From: Negativicoccus massiliensis | GTDB taxonomy: Bacteria > Bacillota > Negativicutes > Veillonellales > Negativicoccaceae | Length of the DNA: 64,000 nucleotides | Direction of reading: 5' to 3' | Assembly (NCBI GenBank): GCA_900155405.1 | Contig: LT700188.1 | Coordinates: forward strand, 1,116,001-1,180,000 | In this document: piece after piece, positions 50,846 to 58,673 of the stretch | Layout of the letters: each line of letters begins with the position of its first letter | Numbering within the stretch: position 1 is the first letter of the stretch | Position numbers and translations under genes: made by a program | Notes under the pieces: generated by a model | What the model was told of the DNA's origin: nothing | Seen by the model: only the letters and a program-made list of their open reading frames with translations | Databases searched by the model: none

Positions 50846-51371
50846 TTCTCTCACCTCCTAACCAATGCTTGAAATGTTCATAGTAACCGCGCCAGCGCGG
50901 GGTGGCGGCCAATGTCACCAATGTGCCCGGCGCATGCCGTTGGTATAGCGCGTACGTTGTTTGCAACGTAACAGTGAGTTCCGTTCCCAAACCCGTACGC
51001 AACGTCAGCGGACGGGGCAGAACCCGATTCATATTATCCAAATAAAAATACTCGCCGTCGCTTCGGAAATGACCTTCATCCGGTAAAAAAGGCAAACCCA
51101 CGTCGTAGGATTTGTACTTGGTTGACCGCAACACAAAACCGTCCGCGGTATCGTTTACCGTCAAATATTCCCAGACGTGGGTCTGCTGAACCGAATGCCG
51201 ATAATGAATGACGACGGAGCGTCCGCTGTACGCATGACCCAAGTCATGCCATTCGTCGCCCGCCGTCAGAAAAATCGCCGGCCGCAGGGACCACCAAGCG
51301 ATCGTTACCACCAAGGCAAAGCTCAGCAGTGCCAATAAGTAGAACGGTCGCTTGATGAGCAGGCGGGGCAA
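50829..51371 (-). CDS. DUF1850 protein of the TRAP-TAXI operon
   Basis: Small exported or membrane-anchored protein regularly found with TAXI transporters; its function is unknown. The TTG start (complement of 51369-51371) directly follows the TAXI stop and lies six bases after AAGGAG. The 180-residue product has an N-terminal membrane segment (FYLLALLSFALVVTIAWWSL) and a beta-rich domain with HYRHSVQQTHVWEYL and TKYKSYDVGLPF, matching DUF1850. Confidence 0.88.
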   Translation of the reverse strand: MPRLLIKRPFYLLALLSFALVVTIAWWSLRPAIFLTAGDEWHDLGHAYSGRSVVIHYRHSVQQTHVWEYLTVNDTADGFVLRSTKYKSYDVGLPFLPDEGHFRSDGEYFYLDNMNRVLPRPLTLRTGLGTELTVTLQTTYALYQRHAPGTLVTLAATPRWRGYYEHFKHWLGGERNGRRT

Positions 51372-52334
51372 TTATTTCTCCTTAAAGAATTTTTCCGCAC
51401 CGGCGTTCATCGGAATCGACATGCCGTCCTGCGCGGTATCTTTGGTGATCATCTTGCCGACAGCGTGGGCCGCGGCCATCTTGTCGAGATTCGTATAAAT
51501 GGCTTTGGTAACATTGTAGCCCATTTCGTCGGAGAGCTTATTCGTTGTCGCGATCATCGCGCGTACCGAGACGGCCAGCGTGTCGCCGGCTACACCGTTA
51601 TACGTGCCCGCCGGAATGGAAGTCTTCGTATAGTACGGATATTTTTGCAAGAGCTGGTCGGCTGCCGCCGCATCGAGCGGAATAAGGGAAATCTGATTCG
51701 ATACCGCCAAATCCTGGATGGCGGCTGTCGGGAAACCGGCCGTGACGAATGCGACATCGACATTACCGTCTTTGAGCGCACCGGCCGCTTCACCGAACGA
51801 GAGGTACTGTACTTGGATATCGCTGTATTCAATGCCTGCGGCGTTCAAAATTTGCCGCGCGTTCGCTTCCGTGCCGGAACCTGCCGCTCCGACCGCTACG
51901 CGTTTGCCGCGCAAGTCGTTGATCGATTTGATGCCGGATTTTTCCAACGCTACGATCTGTACCGTTTCCGGATACAGCGTCGCAATGCCGCGCAGGCTGT
52001 CGACTTTTTTGCCGTCAAACATTTCCAGACCGTTCGCCGCATAGTAGGCGATATCGTTTTGGATCAGCGCCAAATCCAGCGAGCCGTCTTTGAGCATGTT
52101 GACGTTGGCGACCGATGCGCCGGTGCTTTGCGCGGACGCATTGACATTGGCGATATTTTTATTGAATAACTCCGCCATTGCGCCGCCCAGCGGGTAGTAA
52201 GTGCCTGCCGTGCCGCCCGTGCCGATGTTCAGATATTGCTGTTTGGCACCGCCCGAACCGCCGCAACCGGCTAACGCGACCACTGCGGAAAGACCGGCGG
52301 CCATCATCAATGTCGTCATTTTGGAAAATTTCAT
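51372..52334 (-). CDS. TAXI-family TRAP transporter substrate-binding lipoprotein
   Basis: Periplasmic binding component. The start MKFSK (complement of 52332-52334) lies eight bases after AAAGGA; a longer frame reaches into the leader and is not used. The 320-residue product has the lipobox VALAGC, then YLNIGTGGTAGTYYPLGGAM, the TAXI signature. VNMLKDGSLDLALIQNDIAYY, LRGKRVAVGAAGSGTEANAR and GNVDVAFVTAGFPTAAI follow. The substrate is unknown; relatives bind glutamate/glutamine or dicarboxylates. Confidence 0.95.
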   Translation of the reverse strand: MKFSKMTTLMMAAGLSAVVALAGCGGSGGAKQQYLNIGTGGTAGTYYPLGGAMAELFNKNIANVNASAQSTGASVANVNMLKDGSLDLALIQNDIAYYAANGLEMFDGKKVDSLRGIATLYPETVQIVALEKSGIKSINDLRGKRVAVGAAGSGTEANARQILNAAGIEYSDIQVQYLSFGEAAGALKDGNVDVAFVTAGFPTAAIQDLAVSNQISLIPLDAAAADQLLQKYPYYTKTSIPAGTYNGVAGDTLAVSVRAMIATTNKLSDEMGYNVTKAIYTNLDKMAAAHAVGKMITKDTAQDGMSIPMNAGAEKFFKEK

Positions 52335-52361
52335 TTTACTCATCCTTTCTTGGTTTGCGGG

Positions 52362-52490
52362 GTTTCGGCAATAAAAAAAGGAGCCTGCGCTCCGAGCTGC
52401 GCACAGCGGCTCAATGAGCACGCCGACGCCATTGCCGACTCGATACCCCAAGGTACGAAATCTTAAATTTTCGTTGCCAATTTTCTGATT
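52362..52490 (-). promoter_or_regulatory. Structured leader with terminator upstream of the TRAP-TAXI operon
   Basis: The minus-strand transcript has a hairpin CGAAAAT/ATTTCG, then CTTGGG, a hairpin with loop GTGCTCATTGA (CGGC/GCCG stem), and a terminator GGAGC-GCAG-GCTCC followed by seven T. The start codon lies about 38 bases beyond. A hairpin terminator inside the leader points to attenuation, by a riboswitch or a protein. It does not match the common riboswitch classes I can recall. Confidence 0.6.
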
Positions 52491-52496
52491 GCCATC

Positions 52497-52525
52497 ATTG
52501 TATCATTATCAAGCGCAGGTTGCAA
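52497..52525 (-). promoter_or_regulatory. Promoter of the TRAP-TAXI operon
   Basis: On the minus strand TTGCAA (complement of 52520-52525), 17 bases, TACAAT (complement of 52497-52502), leaving a leader of about 155 bases. Confidence 0.75.
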
Positions 52526-52633
52526 CCGTAATGCGCATGAATTATGTATACAATAAAATTTGTAGTCGTAAAAGAGTACAAGAACGGTTGTAAAAATAAA
52601 TAAAAAGACTATGGATAAAATGCGTACTGTCTA

Positions 52634-52663
52634 TTGACAAAAGCGGCGGTTATCGTCTATACT
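52634..52663 (+). promoter_or_regulatory. Promoter of tRNA-Thr
   Basis: TTGACA (52634-52639), 18 bases, TATACT (52658-52663), 12 bases before the tRNA. Confidence 0.85.
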
Positions 52664-52675
52664 AATCAAGTCGAT

Positions 52676-52751
52676 GCCGGCATAGCTCAGTTGGTAGAGC
52701 GGCGCATTCGTAATGCGTAGGTCGTAGGTTCAAGTCCTATTGCCGGCTCCA
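52676..52751 (+). tRNA. tRNA-Thr (anticodon CGU)
   Basis: Acceptor GCCGGCA/TGCCGGC, D-arm AGCTCAGTTGGTAGAGC, anticodon loop TTCGTAA, T-arm GTAGGTTCAAGTCCTAT, discriminator U and encoded CCA. The structure is complete. Confidence 0.95.
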
Positions 52752-52762
52752 CAAGAAAAGAG

Positions 52763-52792
52763 CACTCCCCGAGATTTTACGGGGAGTTTTTA
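52763..52792 (+). terminator. Terminator after tRNA-Thr
   Basis: CTCCCC and GGGGAG around GAGATTTTAC, followed by TTTTTATTTT. Confidence 0.85.
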
Positions 52793-52797
52793 TTTTA

Positions 52798-52848
52798 GTG
52801 CGGCGCAACGCAATGCACACGTCGGATCAAGTCCTATTGCCGGCTCCA
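52798..52848 (+). pseudogene. Decayed tRNA-Thr 3' half, copy 1
   Basis: GCGGCGCA, a decayed anticodon arm, GATCAAGTCCTATTGC and CGGCTCCA match the 3' half of the upstream tRNA-Thr. The acceptor 3' strand and CCA are intact, but there is no 5' half. It is followed by its own hairpin terminator (52861-52890). Confidence 0.8.
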
Positions 52849-52860
52849 AAGTAAAATGAA

Positions 52861-52890
52861 CTCTCCGCTTTAAGTGGGGAGTTTTTATTT
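52861..52890 (+). terminator. Terminator after tRNA-half copy 1
   Basis: CTCTCC and GGGGAG (one G-U) around GCTTTAAGT, then TTTTTATTTT. Confidence 0.75.
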
Positions 52891-52892
52891 TA

Positions 52893-52943
52893 GCGCGGCG
52901 CAACGCAATGCACACGTAGGATCAAGTCCTATTGCGGGCTCCA
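52893..52943 (+). pseudogene. Decayed tRNA-Thr 3' half, copy 2
   Basis: Nearly identical to copy 1 (GCGGCGCAACGCAATGCACA shared), with GTAGGATCAAGTCC and a mutated acceptor strand TGCGGGCTCCA. Confidence 0.8.
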
Positions 52944-52952
52944 GATGAAATA

Positions 52953-52985
52953 TAGCTCCCCATTTTTTGCGGGGAGCTTTTTATT
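52953..52985 (+). terminator. Terminator after tRNA-half copy 2
   Basis: GCTCCCC and GGGGAGC around ATTTTTTGC, then TTTTTATTT. Confidence 0.85.
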
Positions 52986-52994
52986 TCAAAACTA

Positions 52995-53045
52995 GAACGG
53001 CGCCACGCAATGCACACGCAGGTTCAAGTCCTATTGCCGGCTCCA
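52995..53045 (+). pseudogene. Decayed tRNA-Thr 3' half, copy 3
   Basis: CGGCGCCACGCAATGCACAC, then GCAGGTTCAAGTCCTATTGC and CGGCTCCA. The T-arm sequence is restored to the tRNA form. A weak hairpin and T-rich stretch follow (about 53058-53085). Confidence 0.8.
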
Positions 53046-53085
53046 TAACAAAATGGCGTCTCGTTTTTCGCAAGAGTTTTTGCTT

Positions 53086-53280
53086 TTCTGCAGACGAAAA
53101 TCTGTGCATATGAAGCATATGTGATATTAAATGACTATATATAAAATAAATATAGTTTACAATTAAACGAATGAATATTTTTAACGTAGTAAATAGAAGT
53201 ATCCGTTAATGAGCGTAATGATAGTGCTTTCTTCCGAAAGATCGAGATGCAGAAAATAAAATTAAAATTATAAAAACACA
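53086..53280. other. AT-rich intergenic region upstream of the TonB receptor
   Basis: No gene is seen here. The stretch is clearly more AT-rich than the rest of the window and contains short inverted motifs (CATATGAAGCATATG at about 53107-53121). No convincing Fur box could be identified. Confidence 0.4.
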
Positions 53281-53308
53281 TTTACTTTGCTTAAAAAAGG
53301 TATATAAT
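53281..53308 (+). promoter_or_regulatory. Promoter of the TonB-dependent receptor gene
   Basis: TTTACT (53281-53286), 16 bases, TATAAT (53303-53308). ATAATGATAAG across and after the -10 is only partly like a Fur half-site. Confidence 0.6.
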
Positions 53309-53356
53309 GATAAGAGGATTCAAATATTTTTTTAAATTACTTAACGGAGGGAAACA

Positions 53357-55426
53357 ATGAACAAATTGGCACGTCGACAGGCGGCGCTTTTGGCCGCGTG
53401 TTGTTTGGGATGCATGACTGCGGTGGCGGCCGATGCACCGGTATATGATATCGGAGATATCGTTGTCACGGCTACGCGTACGCAAAATGTGACGAGAGAA
53501 GTGCCGGCGTCGACGCATGTTATCGATGGCGAGAAGATCCGGCAAAGCGGCGCGTCGAATCTTCGTGAAGCGCTTTCGTATTATACCAATATCATGCAGA
53601 CAAAGATTGATCGCGGCGGTCATGATGTAATGATTCGCGGCATGGATACGAATAAATCGCTGATTTTAGTCGACGGTCGTAAACCAGCGAACGAATCCTC
53701 GAGCGCCGGCTTGGGTACCGCGCGCGCCATGGAGCGAATCAATTTGCAACAGGTGGAACGAATTGAAGTGCTCCGCGGACCGTCGAGCGCGCTGTACGGA
53801 TCGGACGCGATGGGCGGCGTTATCAATATCATCACGAAAAAATCGACCTCGCCGAGCGGCGCCATCGGCGGTGAATACGCATCCACGGGCCATACGCAGT
53901 GGGTTCATTACGATACCGGGCGGCAAGGGAAACTGGCCGCTACCGTAGGGGCGCGTTTCCGTCATACCGATCGGGACACGATCGAAGGCGACCAGTGGTC
54001 GGAATATTTCGGTAATGATCAGACGTATAATCTCGCTCTCGACTACTACTTTGCCGATGCGAATAAGTTGACTTTTACGGCGGATTATTATCATGAGAAA
54101 TTATCCAGTGACGTGCAAAATCCCGAGTTGAGACCTCTGCGAGTTGGGATGGGAAGAAAGGCTTTAGACGGCATGGCGCAGATCGTGGGCGGAAAAGATA
54201 AAAAGTCGGAACAGCAAACGTATGGTTTGCGTTGGCAACGCACTACGGCGGCGAACGATTGGGAAATCAGCGCGTACATGAGCCGTTTTGACTGGGAAGA
54301 CGCGACCGACCCCAAAGTTATTAAAACGGTGCCGTCTAATCCCATGGAAAAGAAAGCGTATGATGATAAGGTACGCGCGCAAAATGCATACGACTTCAAC
54401 GACAATACGAATCGCGAATGGACAGTGGAGGCGAGAAATTCCACGCAGCTTACCGATAATCAGCGACTCACTTACGGCGTAACGTATACCGACGCTAAAG
54501 TCAAAGGCACGAATTTGGGCGTCGCCGGTGAGAAGCAGTACAATGTTTCCCAAAACGGTATGAACAAAGTGGCGTCGGAACGTTCGTTGGCCACGTACGC
54601 GGCGTACGTGCAGGATGAAATTCGCGCCGACAAATGGTTTATCGTGCCCGCGTTGCGTTACGATCACAATGAATACTTCGGCGGTCATGTTTCGCCGAAA
54701 CTCGGCGTGACGTATAACGCGCGTGATAATTTCCGCATCAAAGCGAACTACGGCAAAGGTTTCCGCGCGCCGTCGCTCATGCAGCTCTTCTTTGATTTGG
54801 ATCGTAAAATGGGACGAAACTGGGTGCATAGCGTGGGCAACCCGGATCTTGATCCGGAAACATCGACCGGTTGGGACTTGGGAGTCGAAGGCGAATGGGA
54901 TCGCGGCTACGGTTCGCTGACCTATTTCGACAACAAAGTAGAGGACCTGATCGAGAGCTTCAGGGTGGGCTTGGATGAAAACGGACATAGTCTCTTCCGA
55001 TATAGAAACGTTAACAAAGCTCGTATTAAAGGCGTTGAAAATACTCTCGGCTATCGCTTCAACGATACCCTTTCCGCGCAAGTGGTTTCCACCTGGCTGG
55101 ATGCGAAAGATACGACGAAAAATAAAGATTTACCGCGTCGTTCCGAACTTTCGCAAGCTTGGCAGCTGCGCTATGATGACCATCAGGACACGGGCTGGTC
55201 CGCGGCTCTTTCTCTGCAATATGAACACAACTATTTGGCGGAGCCGATCACGAAAGGGGGAGCGGAAGAAAAGAAAAGTTATCACCTTTGGAATCTTACC
55301 GTTACCCGTCAATTCAACCCGGATCTGCGCTTGTGGGGTAAAGTCGAAAATATCGGCGACAAGTACGATAGAAGCCTTAACTTGTACGGTCGCGAATGGG
55401 CGCTTGGTTTGGAATATCAGTTTTAA
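53357..55426 (+). CDS. TonB-dependent outer membrane receptor
   Basis: Active importer of iron chelates, haem or cobalamin across the outer membrane. The 689-residue protein has a signal peptide (cleavage near VAA/DA) and the TonB box region DIGDIVVTATRT. The plug domain (about 38-150) contains RGGHDVMIRGMDTNKSLILV and IEVLRGPSSALYGSDAMGGV. A 22-stranded type barrel ends in GLEYQF. Neighbouring genes for a BtuF/FecB-like lipoprotein, an anaerobic haem enzyme and a flavodoxin favour haem as substrate. It starts behind ACGGAGGG. Confidence 0.93.
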   Translation: MNKLARRQAALLAACCLGCMTAVAADAPVYDIGDIVVTATRTQNVTREVPASTHVIDGEKIRQSGASNLREALSYYTNIMQTKIDRGGHDVMIRGMDTNKSLILVDGRKPANESSSAGLGTARAMERINLQQVERIEVLRGPSSALYGSDAMGGVINIITKKSTSPSGAIGGEYASTGHTQWVHYDTGRQGKLAATVGARFRHTDRDTIEGDQWSEYFGNDQTYNLALDYYFADANKLTFTADYYHEKLSSDVQNPELRPLRVGMGRKALDGMAQIVGGKDKKSEQQTYGLRWQRTTAANDWEISAYMSRFDWEDATDPKVIKTVPSNPMEKKAYDDKVRAQNAYDFNDNTNREWTVEARNSTQLTDNQRLTYGVTYTDAKVKGTNLGVAGEKQYNVSQNGMNKVASERSLATYAAYVQDEIRADKWFIVPALRYDHNEYFGGHVSPKLGVTYNARDNFRIKANYGKGFRAPSLMQLFFDLDRKMGRNWVHSVGNPDLDPETSTGWDLGVEGEWDRGYGSLTYFDNKVEDLIESFRVGLDENGHSLFRYRNVNKARIKGVENTLGYRFNDTLSAQVVSTWLDAKDTTKNKDLPRRSELSQAWQLRYDDHQDTGWSAALSLQYEHNYLAEPITKGGAEEKKSYHLWNLTVTRQFNPDLRLWGKVENIGDKYDRSLNLYGREWALGLEYQF

Positions 55427-55430
55427 CTGT

Positions 55431-55468
55431 GTAAGCAAAGGAGGAGAATATTCTCCTCCTTTGCTTAC
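55431..55468. repeat. Perfect 38-bp palindrome after the receptor gene
   Basis: GTAAGCAAAGGAGGAGAAT is followed at once by its exact reverse complement, with no loop and no T-run behind it. As RNA it would form a very stable hairpin. It may be a processing or termination element or a protein-binding site. Confidence 0.85.
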
Positions 55469-55532
55469 ATAGAGCGGGATGCGCTGCAAGGAAATTTTTA
55501 ATATTGATACTTACCATGGAAAGGATGATTGA

Positions 55533-56498
55533 GTGCATAGACATGGGTGGCAAGGCTGGCTGCTGTTTGTTCTCGTCGCGGTGCTGCTCGTCGGTTGCAG
55601 GCAGGATACAACGACGACGGAAAAGCAGGCGCAGGTGTTTTTCCAAGAAACGGATGTGCGCGGACAAACGGTTACGTTGACGCAAAAGCCGAAGCGGGTT
55701 GTATTGTTGTCGCCGTCACTGGTGGGCATTATGGAGGCGGTGGGCGGCGATTACGTCGCCTGGGCGGAATCCGGTGAGGATCGCGTCACGGAGCGTGCGA
55801 AAGATAAACCGAGAGTCGGTCATTTGGCGCACCCGAATCCGGAGGCGATTGTCGCGGCGAATCCGGACTTGGTGATCGGATATGGCAAACTGCACGGAAA
55901 ATTGGCGCAGATGCTGGAGGCGAATCATATTCCGGTATATTTGCTGAATTTGGCGAGTTATGATGATGTGCACGAGGCGATTCGTTTGTGCGGAGCGGTG
56001 AGCGGACATGATGAACGCGCCGCCGAAGTGCAAAAAGAACTGGCGCAAAAAATGCAACAGGAAATCGACAGAGCGCCGCGCGAACCCGTTCGAGTAGCGG
56101 TTTTATTCGGCACATCGCAGGCGGTGACGCTGGACTATGAAGAGAGCATCGCGTCCGACGTCGCGCGTCGGCTCGGTTTCACGGATGTATTTGCCGGTCG
56201 CGGTCAAACGGAATCCGCGCGTTTGGCGCCGTTCAGTTTGGAGGCTTTGGCGGCGGCGGATCCCGACGTGATTTTATTGCGGTCGATGGCCCGACACGGA
56301 GAATCGGAAGGCATTTTCGATAAGGCGCTTTTGGATCAACCCGCGTGGGCGACATTACGGGCGGTGCGAAACGGTCGCGTGTACCGATTGCCGCAGGAAC
56401 TTTTCACGAGCAATCCCGGCATTGAGTATCCGCAATCGGTTCGGTACATGGCGGATATCGTCGGCGGTCATGCGACCTCCGGTGAGGAACGCCAATGA
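55533..56498 (+). CDS. BtuF/FecB-type ABC substrate-binding lipoprotein
   Basis: The GTG at 55533 follows GAAAGGATG. The 321-residue product has a lipoprotein signal (FVLVAVLLVGC) and a cluster-A3 helical-backbone binding fold. Family motifs are DVRGQTVTLTQKPKRVVLLS, HPNPEAIVAANPDLVIGYGK and EALAAADPDVILLRSM. Relatives bind haem, cobalamin or siderophores. No permease or ATPase gene is beside it. It overlaps the next gene by four bases. Confidence 0.9.
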   Translation: MHRHGWQGWLLFVLVAVLLVGCRQDTTTTEKQAQVFFQETDVRGQTVTLTQKPKRVVLLSPSLVGIMEAVGGDYVAWAESGEDRVTERAKDKPRVGHLAHPNPEAIVAANPDLVIGYGKLHGKLAQMLEANHIPVYLLNLASYDDVHEAIRLCGAVSGHDERAAEVQKELAQKMQQEIDRAPREPVRVAVLFGTSQAVTLDYEESIASDVARRLGFTDVFAGRGQTESARLAPFSLEALAAADPDVILLRSMARHGESEGIFDKALLDQPAWATLRAVRNGRVYRLPQELFTSNPGIEYPQSVRYMADIVGGHATSGEERQ

Positions 56499-57925
56499 TG
56501 AGGGTTACGCAGGAGCAATGGTCGGCCCGCTGGGAGTCGTTGCGAAACGAACCTCTTTTTGTCACGGCGGGAGCGCAGTGGCGGCGCGCGCCTTGGGACA
56601 TCGTATGGCGAGACGTACCCGCGTTGACAAGTCAGCTGCGGTTGAACTCGAAAGACTTGCAGGCGAGATTGGAAAATTATTTGGATCAATCTGCGCCCGC
56701 GAGACCGATCACGTTGTACCTGCATATTCCCTTTTGCACATTACATTGCACGTATTGCGCGTTTCCCAAGCGGCATTACCGGGCGCGACAGGTGGAAGAA
56801 TATGTGGCGCTGCTTTTGCGGGAAATCGCTTACATCGGACAAACAAAATTCGCTCGCACGGCGAACGTGGCGGCGATTTTCTTCGGCGGCGGCACGCCCG
56901 GAGTATTGCAGTCGGAACAGATCCAAGCGATCATGGGTGCGTTGCGTAAGGCGTTTACCATAGCTCCGACAGCGGAAATCACTTTCGAATCGAGCTTAGA
57001 TGATTTGAATATGGAAAAATATCACGCTGCCGTCACGAGCGGGATTAACCGCTTCAGTTTCGGCGTGCAGGCGTTTACGACCGACGTGCGCCAACGTATC
57101 GGCCGTCGCGATACGCGGGAAAGCGCCAAGCGGCGCCTGAGCGAATACGTCGCGGCGGGGCGAGCGGATATTGTCATTGATTTGATTTACGGGCTTCCGG
57201 GACAGACGACCGCGAGCATTCGTGAAGATGTGCGCGATGCGATGGAGTGCGGGATTGCCGGTTTGGATTTGTACCAATTGCAAATTTTGCCGAAATCGAT
57301 TTTGGGACAGCAATATAAAAGAAATAACCTGACGCAGGATCAAGGCGCATTGCAGGAGTTGTTCCGCGCCGCCACGGAGGAGCTGGAAGCGGCCGCCGAG
57401 CCGATTTCCTGTTCGCATTGGCGTACTCGCGAAAGTGAGCGCAGCCTGTACAATACATTGGTCTTCGCCGGCCACGACATGGTGGCTCTCGGTATGGCAT
57501 GCGGCGGTCGCTTGGGATGCGTCCGCTTCATGAAACCGATTGCGCCGCCCATGTATCGCGCGGCGGTCGCGCAAGGGTATCGGCCGATGGCGGGGAGTCT
57601 CGTCGGCGCGGAAGACGCGGCGTTGCGACGCCTGACATCGGCGGCGGATCGCGGTGTGATCGCGCCGCGACGTTTGGACGAAGAAACGAATTTGCCGATG
57701 TCACTTTTTCTCATGCCGATTTTACAATGCTGGGAAAGCCGCGGACTGGTCGCGAGGCGCGGCGATGCCTACGTCTACACGGCGGCCGGCCGATATGCGT
57801 ACAAAGCGATGTCGCGCTTTTTGCAATGGGCGTTTCATTACTTGGCGTACGACGCGGCAGCTTTTGCATCGGACGACAAAGACGCGAAACATAATTTGAC
57901 CGCGAAGAATCCGATGTCGTTTTAA
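56495..57925 (+). CDS. ChuW/HutW-type radical SAM enzyme (anaerobic haem degradation)
   Basis: HemN-like radical SAM protein; ChuW and HutW open the haem ring without oxygen by methyl transfer, freeing iron. The 476-residue protein has the cluster motif YLHIPFCTLHCTYCAFPKRH (Cys81, Cys85, Cys88), FFGGGTPGVLQSEQI, RFSFGVQAFTTDVRQRIGR and DLIYGLPGQTTASIREDVRD. The C-terminal part (about 330-460) fits HutW better than HemN. Context with a receptor, a binding protein and a flavodoxin supports haem use. A HemN-type oxidase is the alternative. Confidence 0.85.
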   Translation: MMRVTQEQWSARWESLRNEPLFVTAGAQWRRAPWDIVWRDVPALTSQLRLNSKDLQARLENYLDQSAPARPITLYLHIPFCTLHCTYCAFPKRHYRARQVEEYVALLLREIAYIGQTKFARTANVAAIFFGGGTPGVLQSEQIQAIMGALRKAFTIAPTAEITFESSLDDLNMEKYHAAVTSGINRFSFGVQAFTTDVRQRIGRRDTRESAKRRLSEYVAAGRADIVIDLIYGLPGQTTASIREDVRDAMECGIAGLDLYQLQILPKSILGQQYKRNNLTQDQGALQELFRAATEELEAAAEPISCSHWRTRESERSLYNTLVFAGHDMVALGMACGGRLGCVRFMKPIAPPMYRAAVAQGYRPMAGSLVGAEDAALRRLTSAADRGVIAPRRLDEETNLPMSLFLMPILQCWESRGLVARRGDAYVYTAAGRYAYKAMSRFLQWAFHYLAYDAAAFASDDKDAKHNLTAKNPMSF

Positions 57926-58010
57926 GCATTGACGAAACGGTCGCGAGTTTAGTGTCAGGCGATGATTGCGCAGATGACCGGCTCGCGGCAGAAAGAGGAG
58001 AAGAAACATC

Positions 58011-58523
58011 ATGCCGAAATATCTGATTGTATATTCAAGCCGCACGGGCAACACTCGCCGCATGGCCGAAGCGTTTTATGAAGCGGCGCCGAAGGGCAGT
58101 CGTCTCGCGGAAATGCGCGAAGACATCGATCCTGCGGAGTTTGACACGGTGTTCGCCGGCTTTTGGGTGGATAAAGGAATGCCCAATGCGCAGGCGCGGG
58201 ATTATTTGGCGTCGTTGCAACATACGGATGTCGTATTATTTGCCACGCTCGGCGCCGATCCGAAATCCGAGCATGCGCAAACGTCGCTGCGAAAAGCGGC
58301 GGAGCTGTTGGCGGACAATTGCCGCGTCTCGGGCGCGCTGGCATTTCGCGGCGCGATCGATCCGAAACTGATCGAAGCGATGCGAAAACACGCCAAGCCG
58401 AATTCCTACCACACGCCGGAACAGATGCGCCGCTCCGTGGAGGAAAGCGCCGGTCATCCGAATGAAGCCGATTTCGCGAAAGCGCGCGCGTACATGGAGA
58501 AATTTGCGCCGGCGCGCGGCTGA
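58011..58523 (+). CDS. Flavodoxin-family protein
   Basis: FMN-binding electron carrier of 170 residues. It begins MPKYLIVYSSRTGNTRRMAE, the phosphate-binding loop, followed by FDTVFAGFWVDKGMPNAQAR and VVLFATLGADPKSEHAQ, the second flavin loop. It lies 85 bases after the ChuW/HutW gene behind AGAGGAGAAG and may supply electrons to it, as flavodoxins do for radical SAM enzymes. That pairing is inferred from position. Confidence 0.88.
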   Translation: MPKYLIVYSSRTGNTRRMAEAFYEAAPKGSRLAEMREDIDPAEFDTVFAGFWVDKGMPNAQARDYLASLQHTDVVLFATLGADPKSEHAQTSLRKAAELLADNCRVSGALAFRGAIDPKLIEAMRKHAKPNSYHTPEQMRRSVEESAGHPNEADFAKARAYMEKFAPARG

Positions 58524-58541
58524 GCAGAAGAAATATGAATC

Positions 58542-58580
58542 GTAAAAAGCCGCTCTCATTGCGATGAGAGCGGCTTTTTG
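58542..58580 (+). terminator. Intrinsic terminator after the haem island
   Basis: AAAAAGCCGCTCTCAT, TGCG, ATGAGAGCGGCTTTTT. Confidence 0.9.
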
Positions 58581-58673
58581 TATATGTGTATATGCATGCA
58601 TGTGCAATATGTATAAAATAAATAATGATGTACAATGAAGAAAACTTTTCTTTGCAACATAATGAGGTAAAAT

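Noticed and set aside
52335-52451. Longer start for the TAXI binding protein
   Set aside because: The extension would cover the leader terminator and put residues before a good lipoprotein signal peptide.
53110-53340. Fur box upstream of the TonB receptor
   Set aside because: ATAATGATAAG matches only part of a half-site and no second half is found; iron control is plausible but not shown by sequence.
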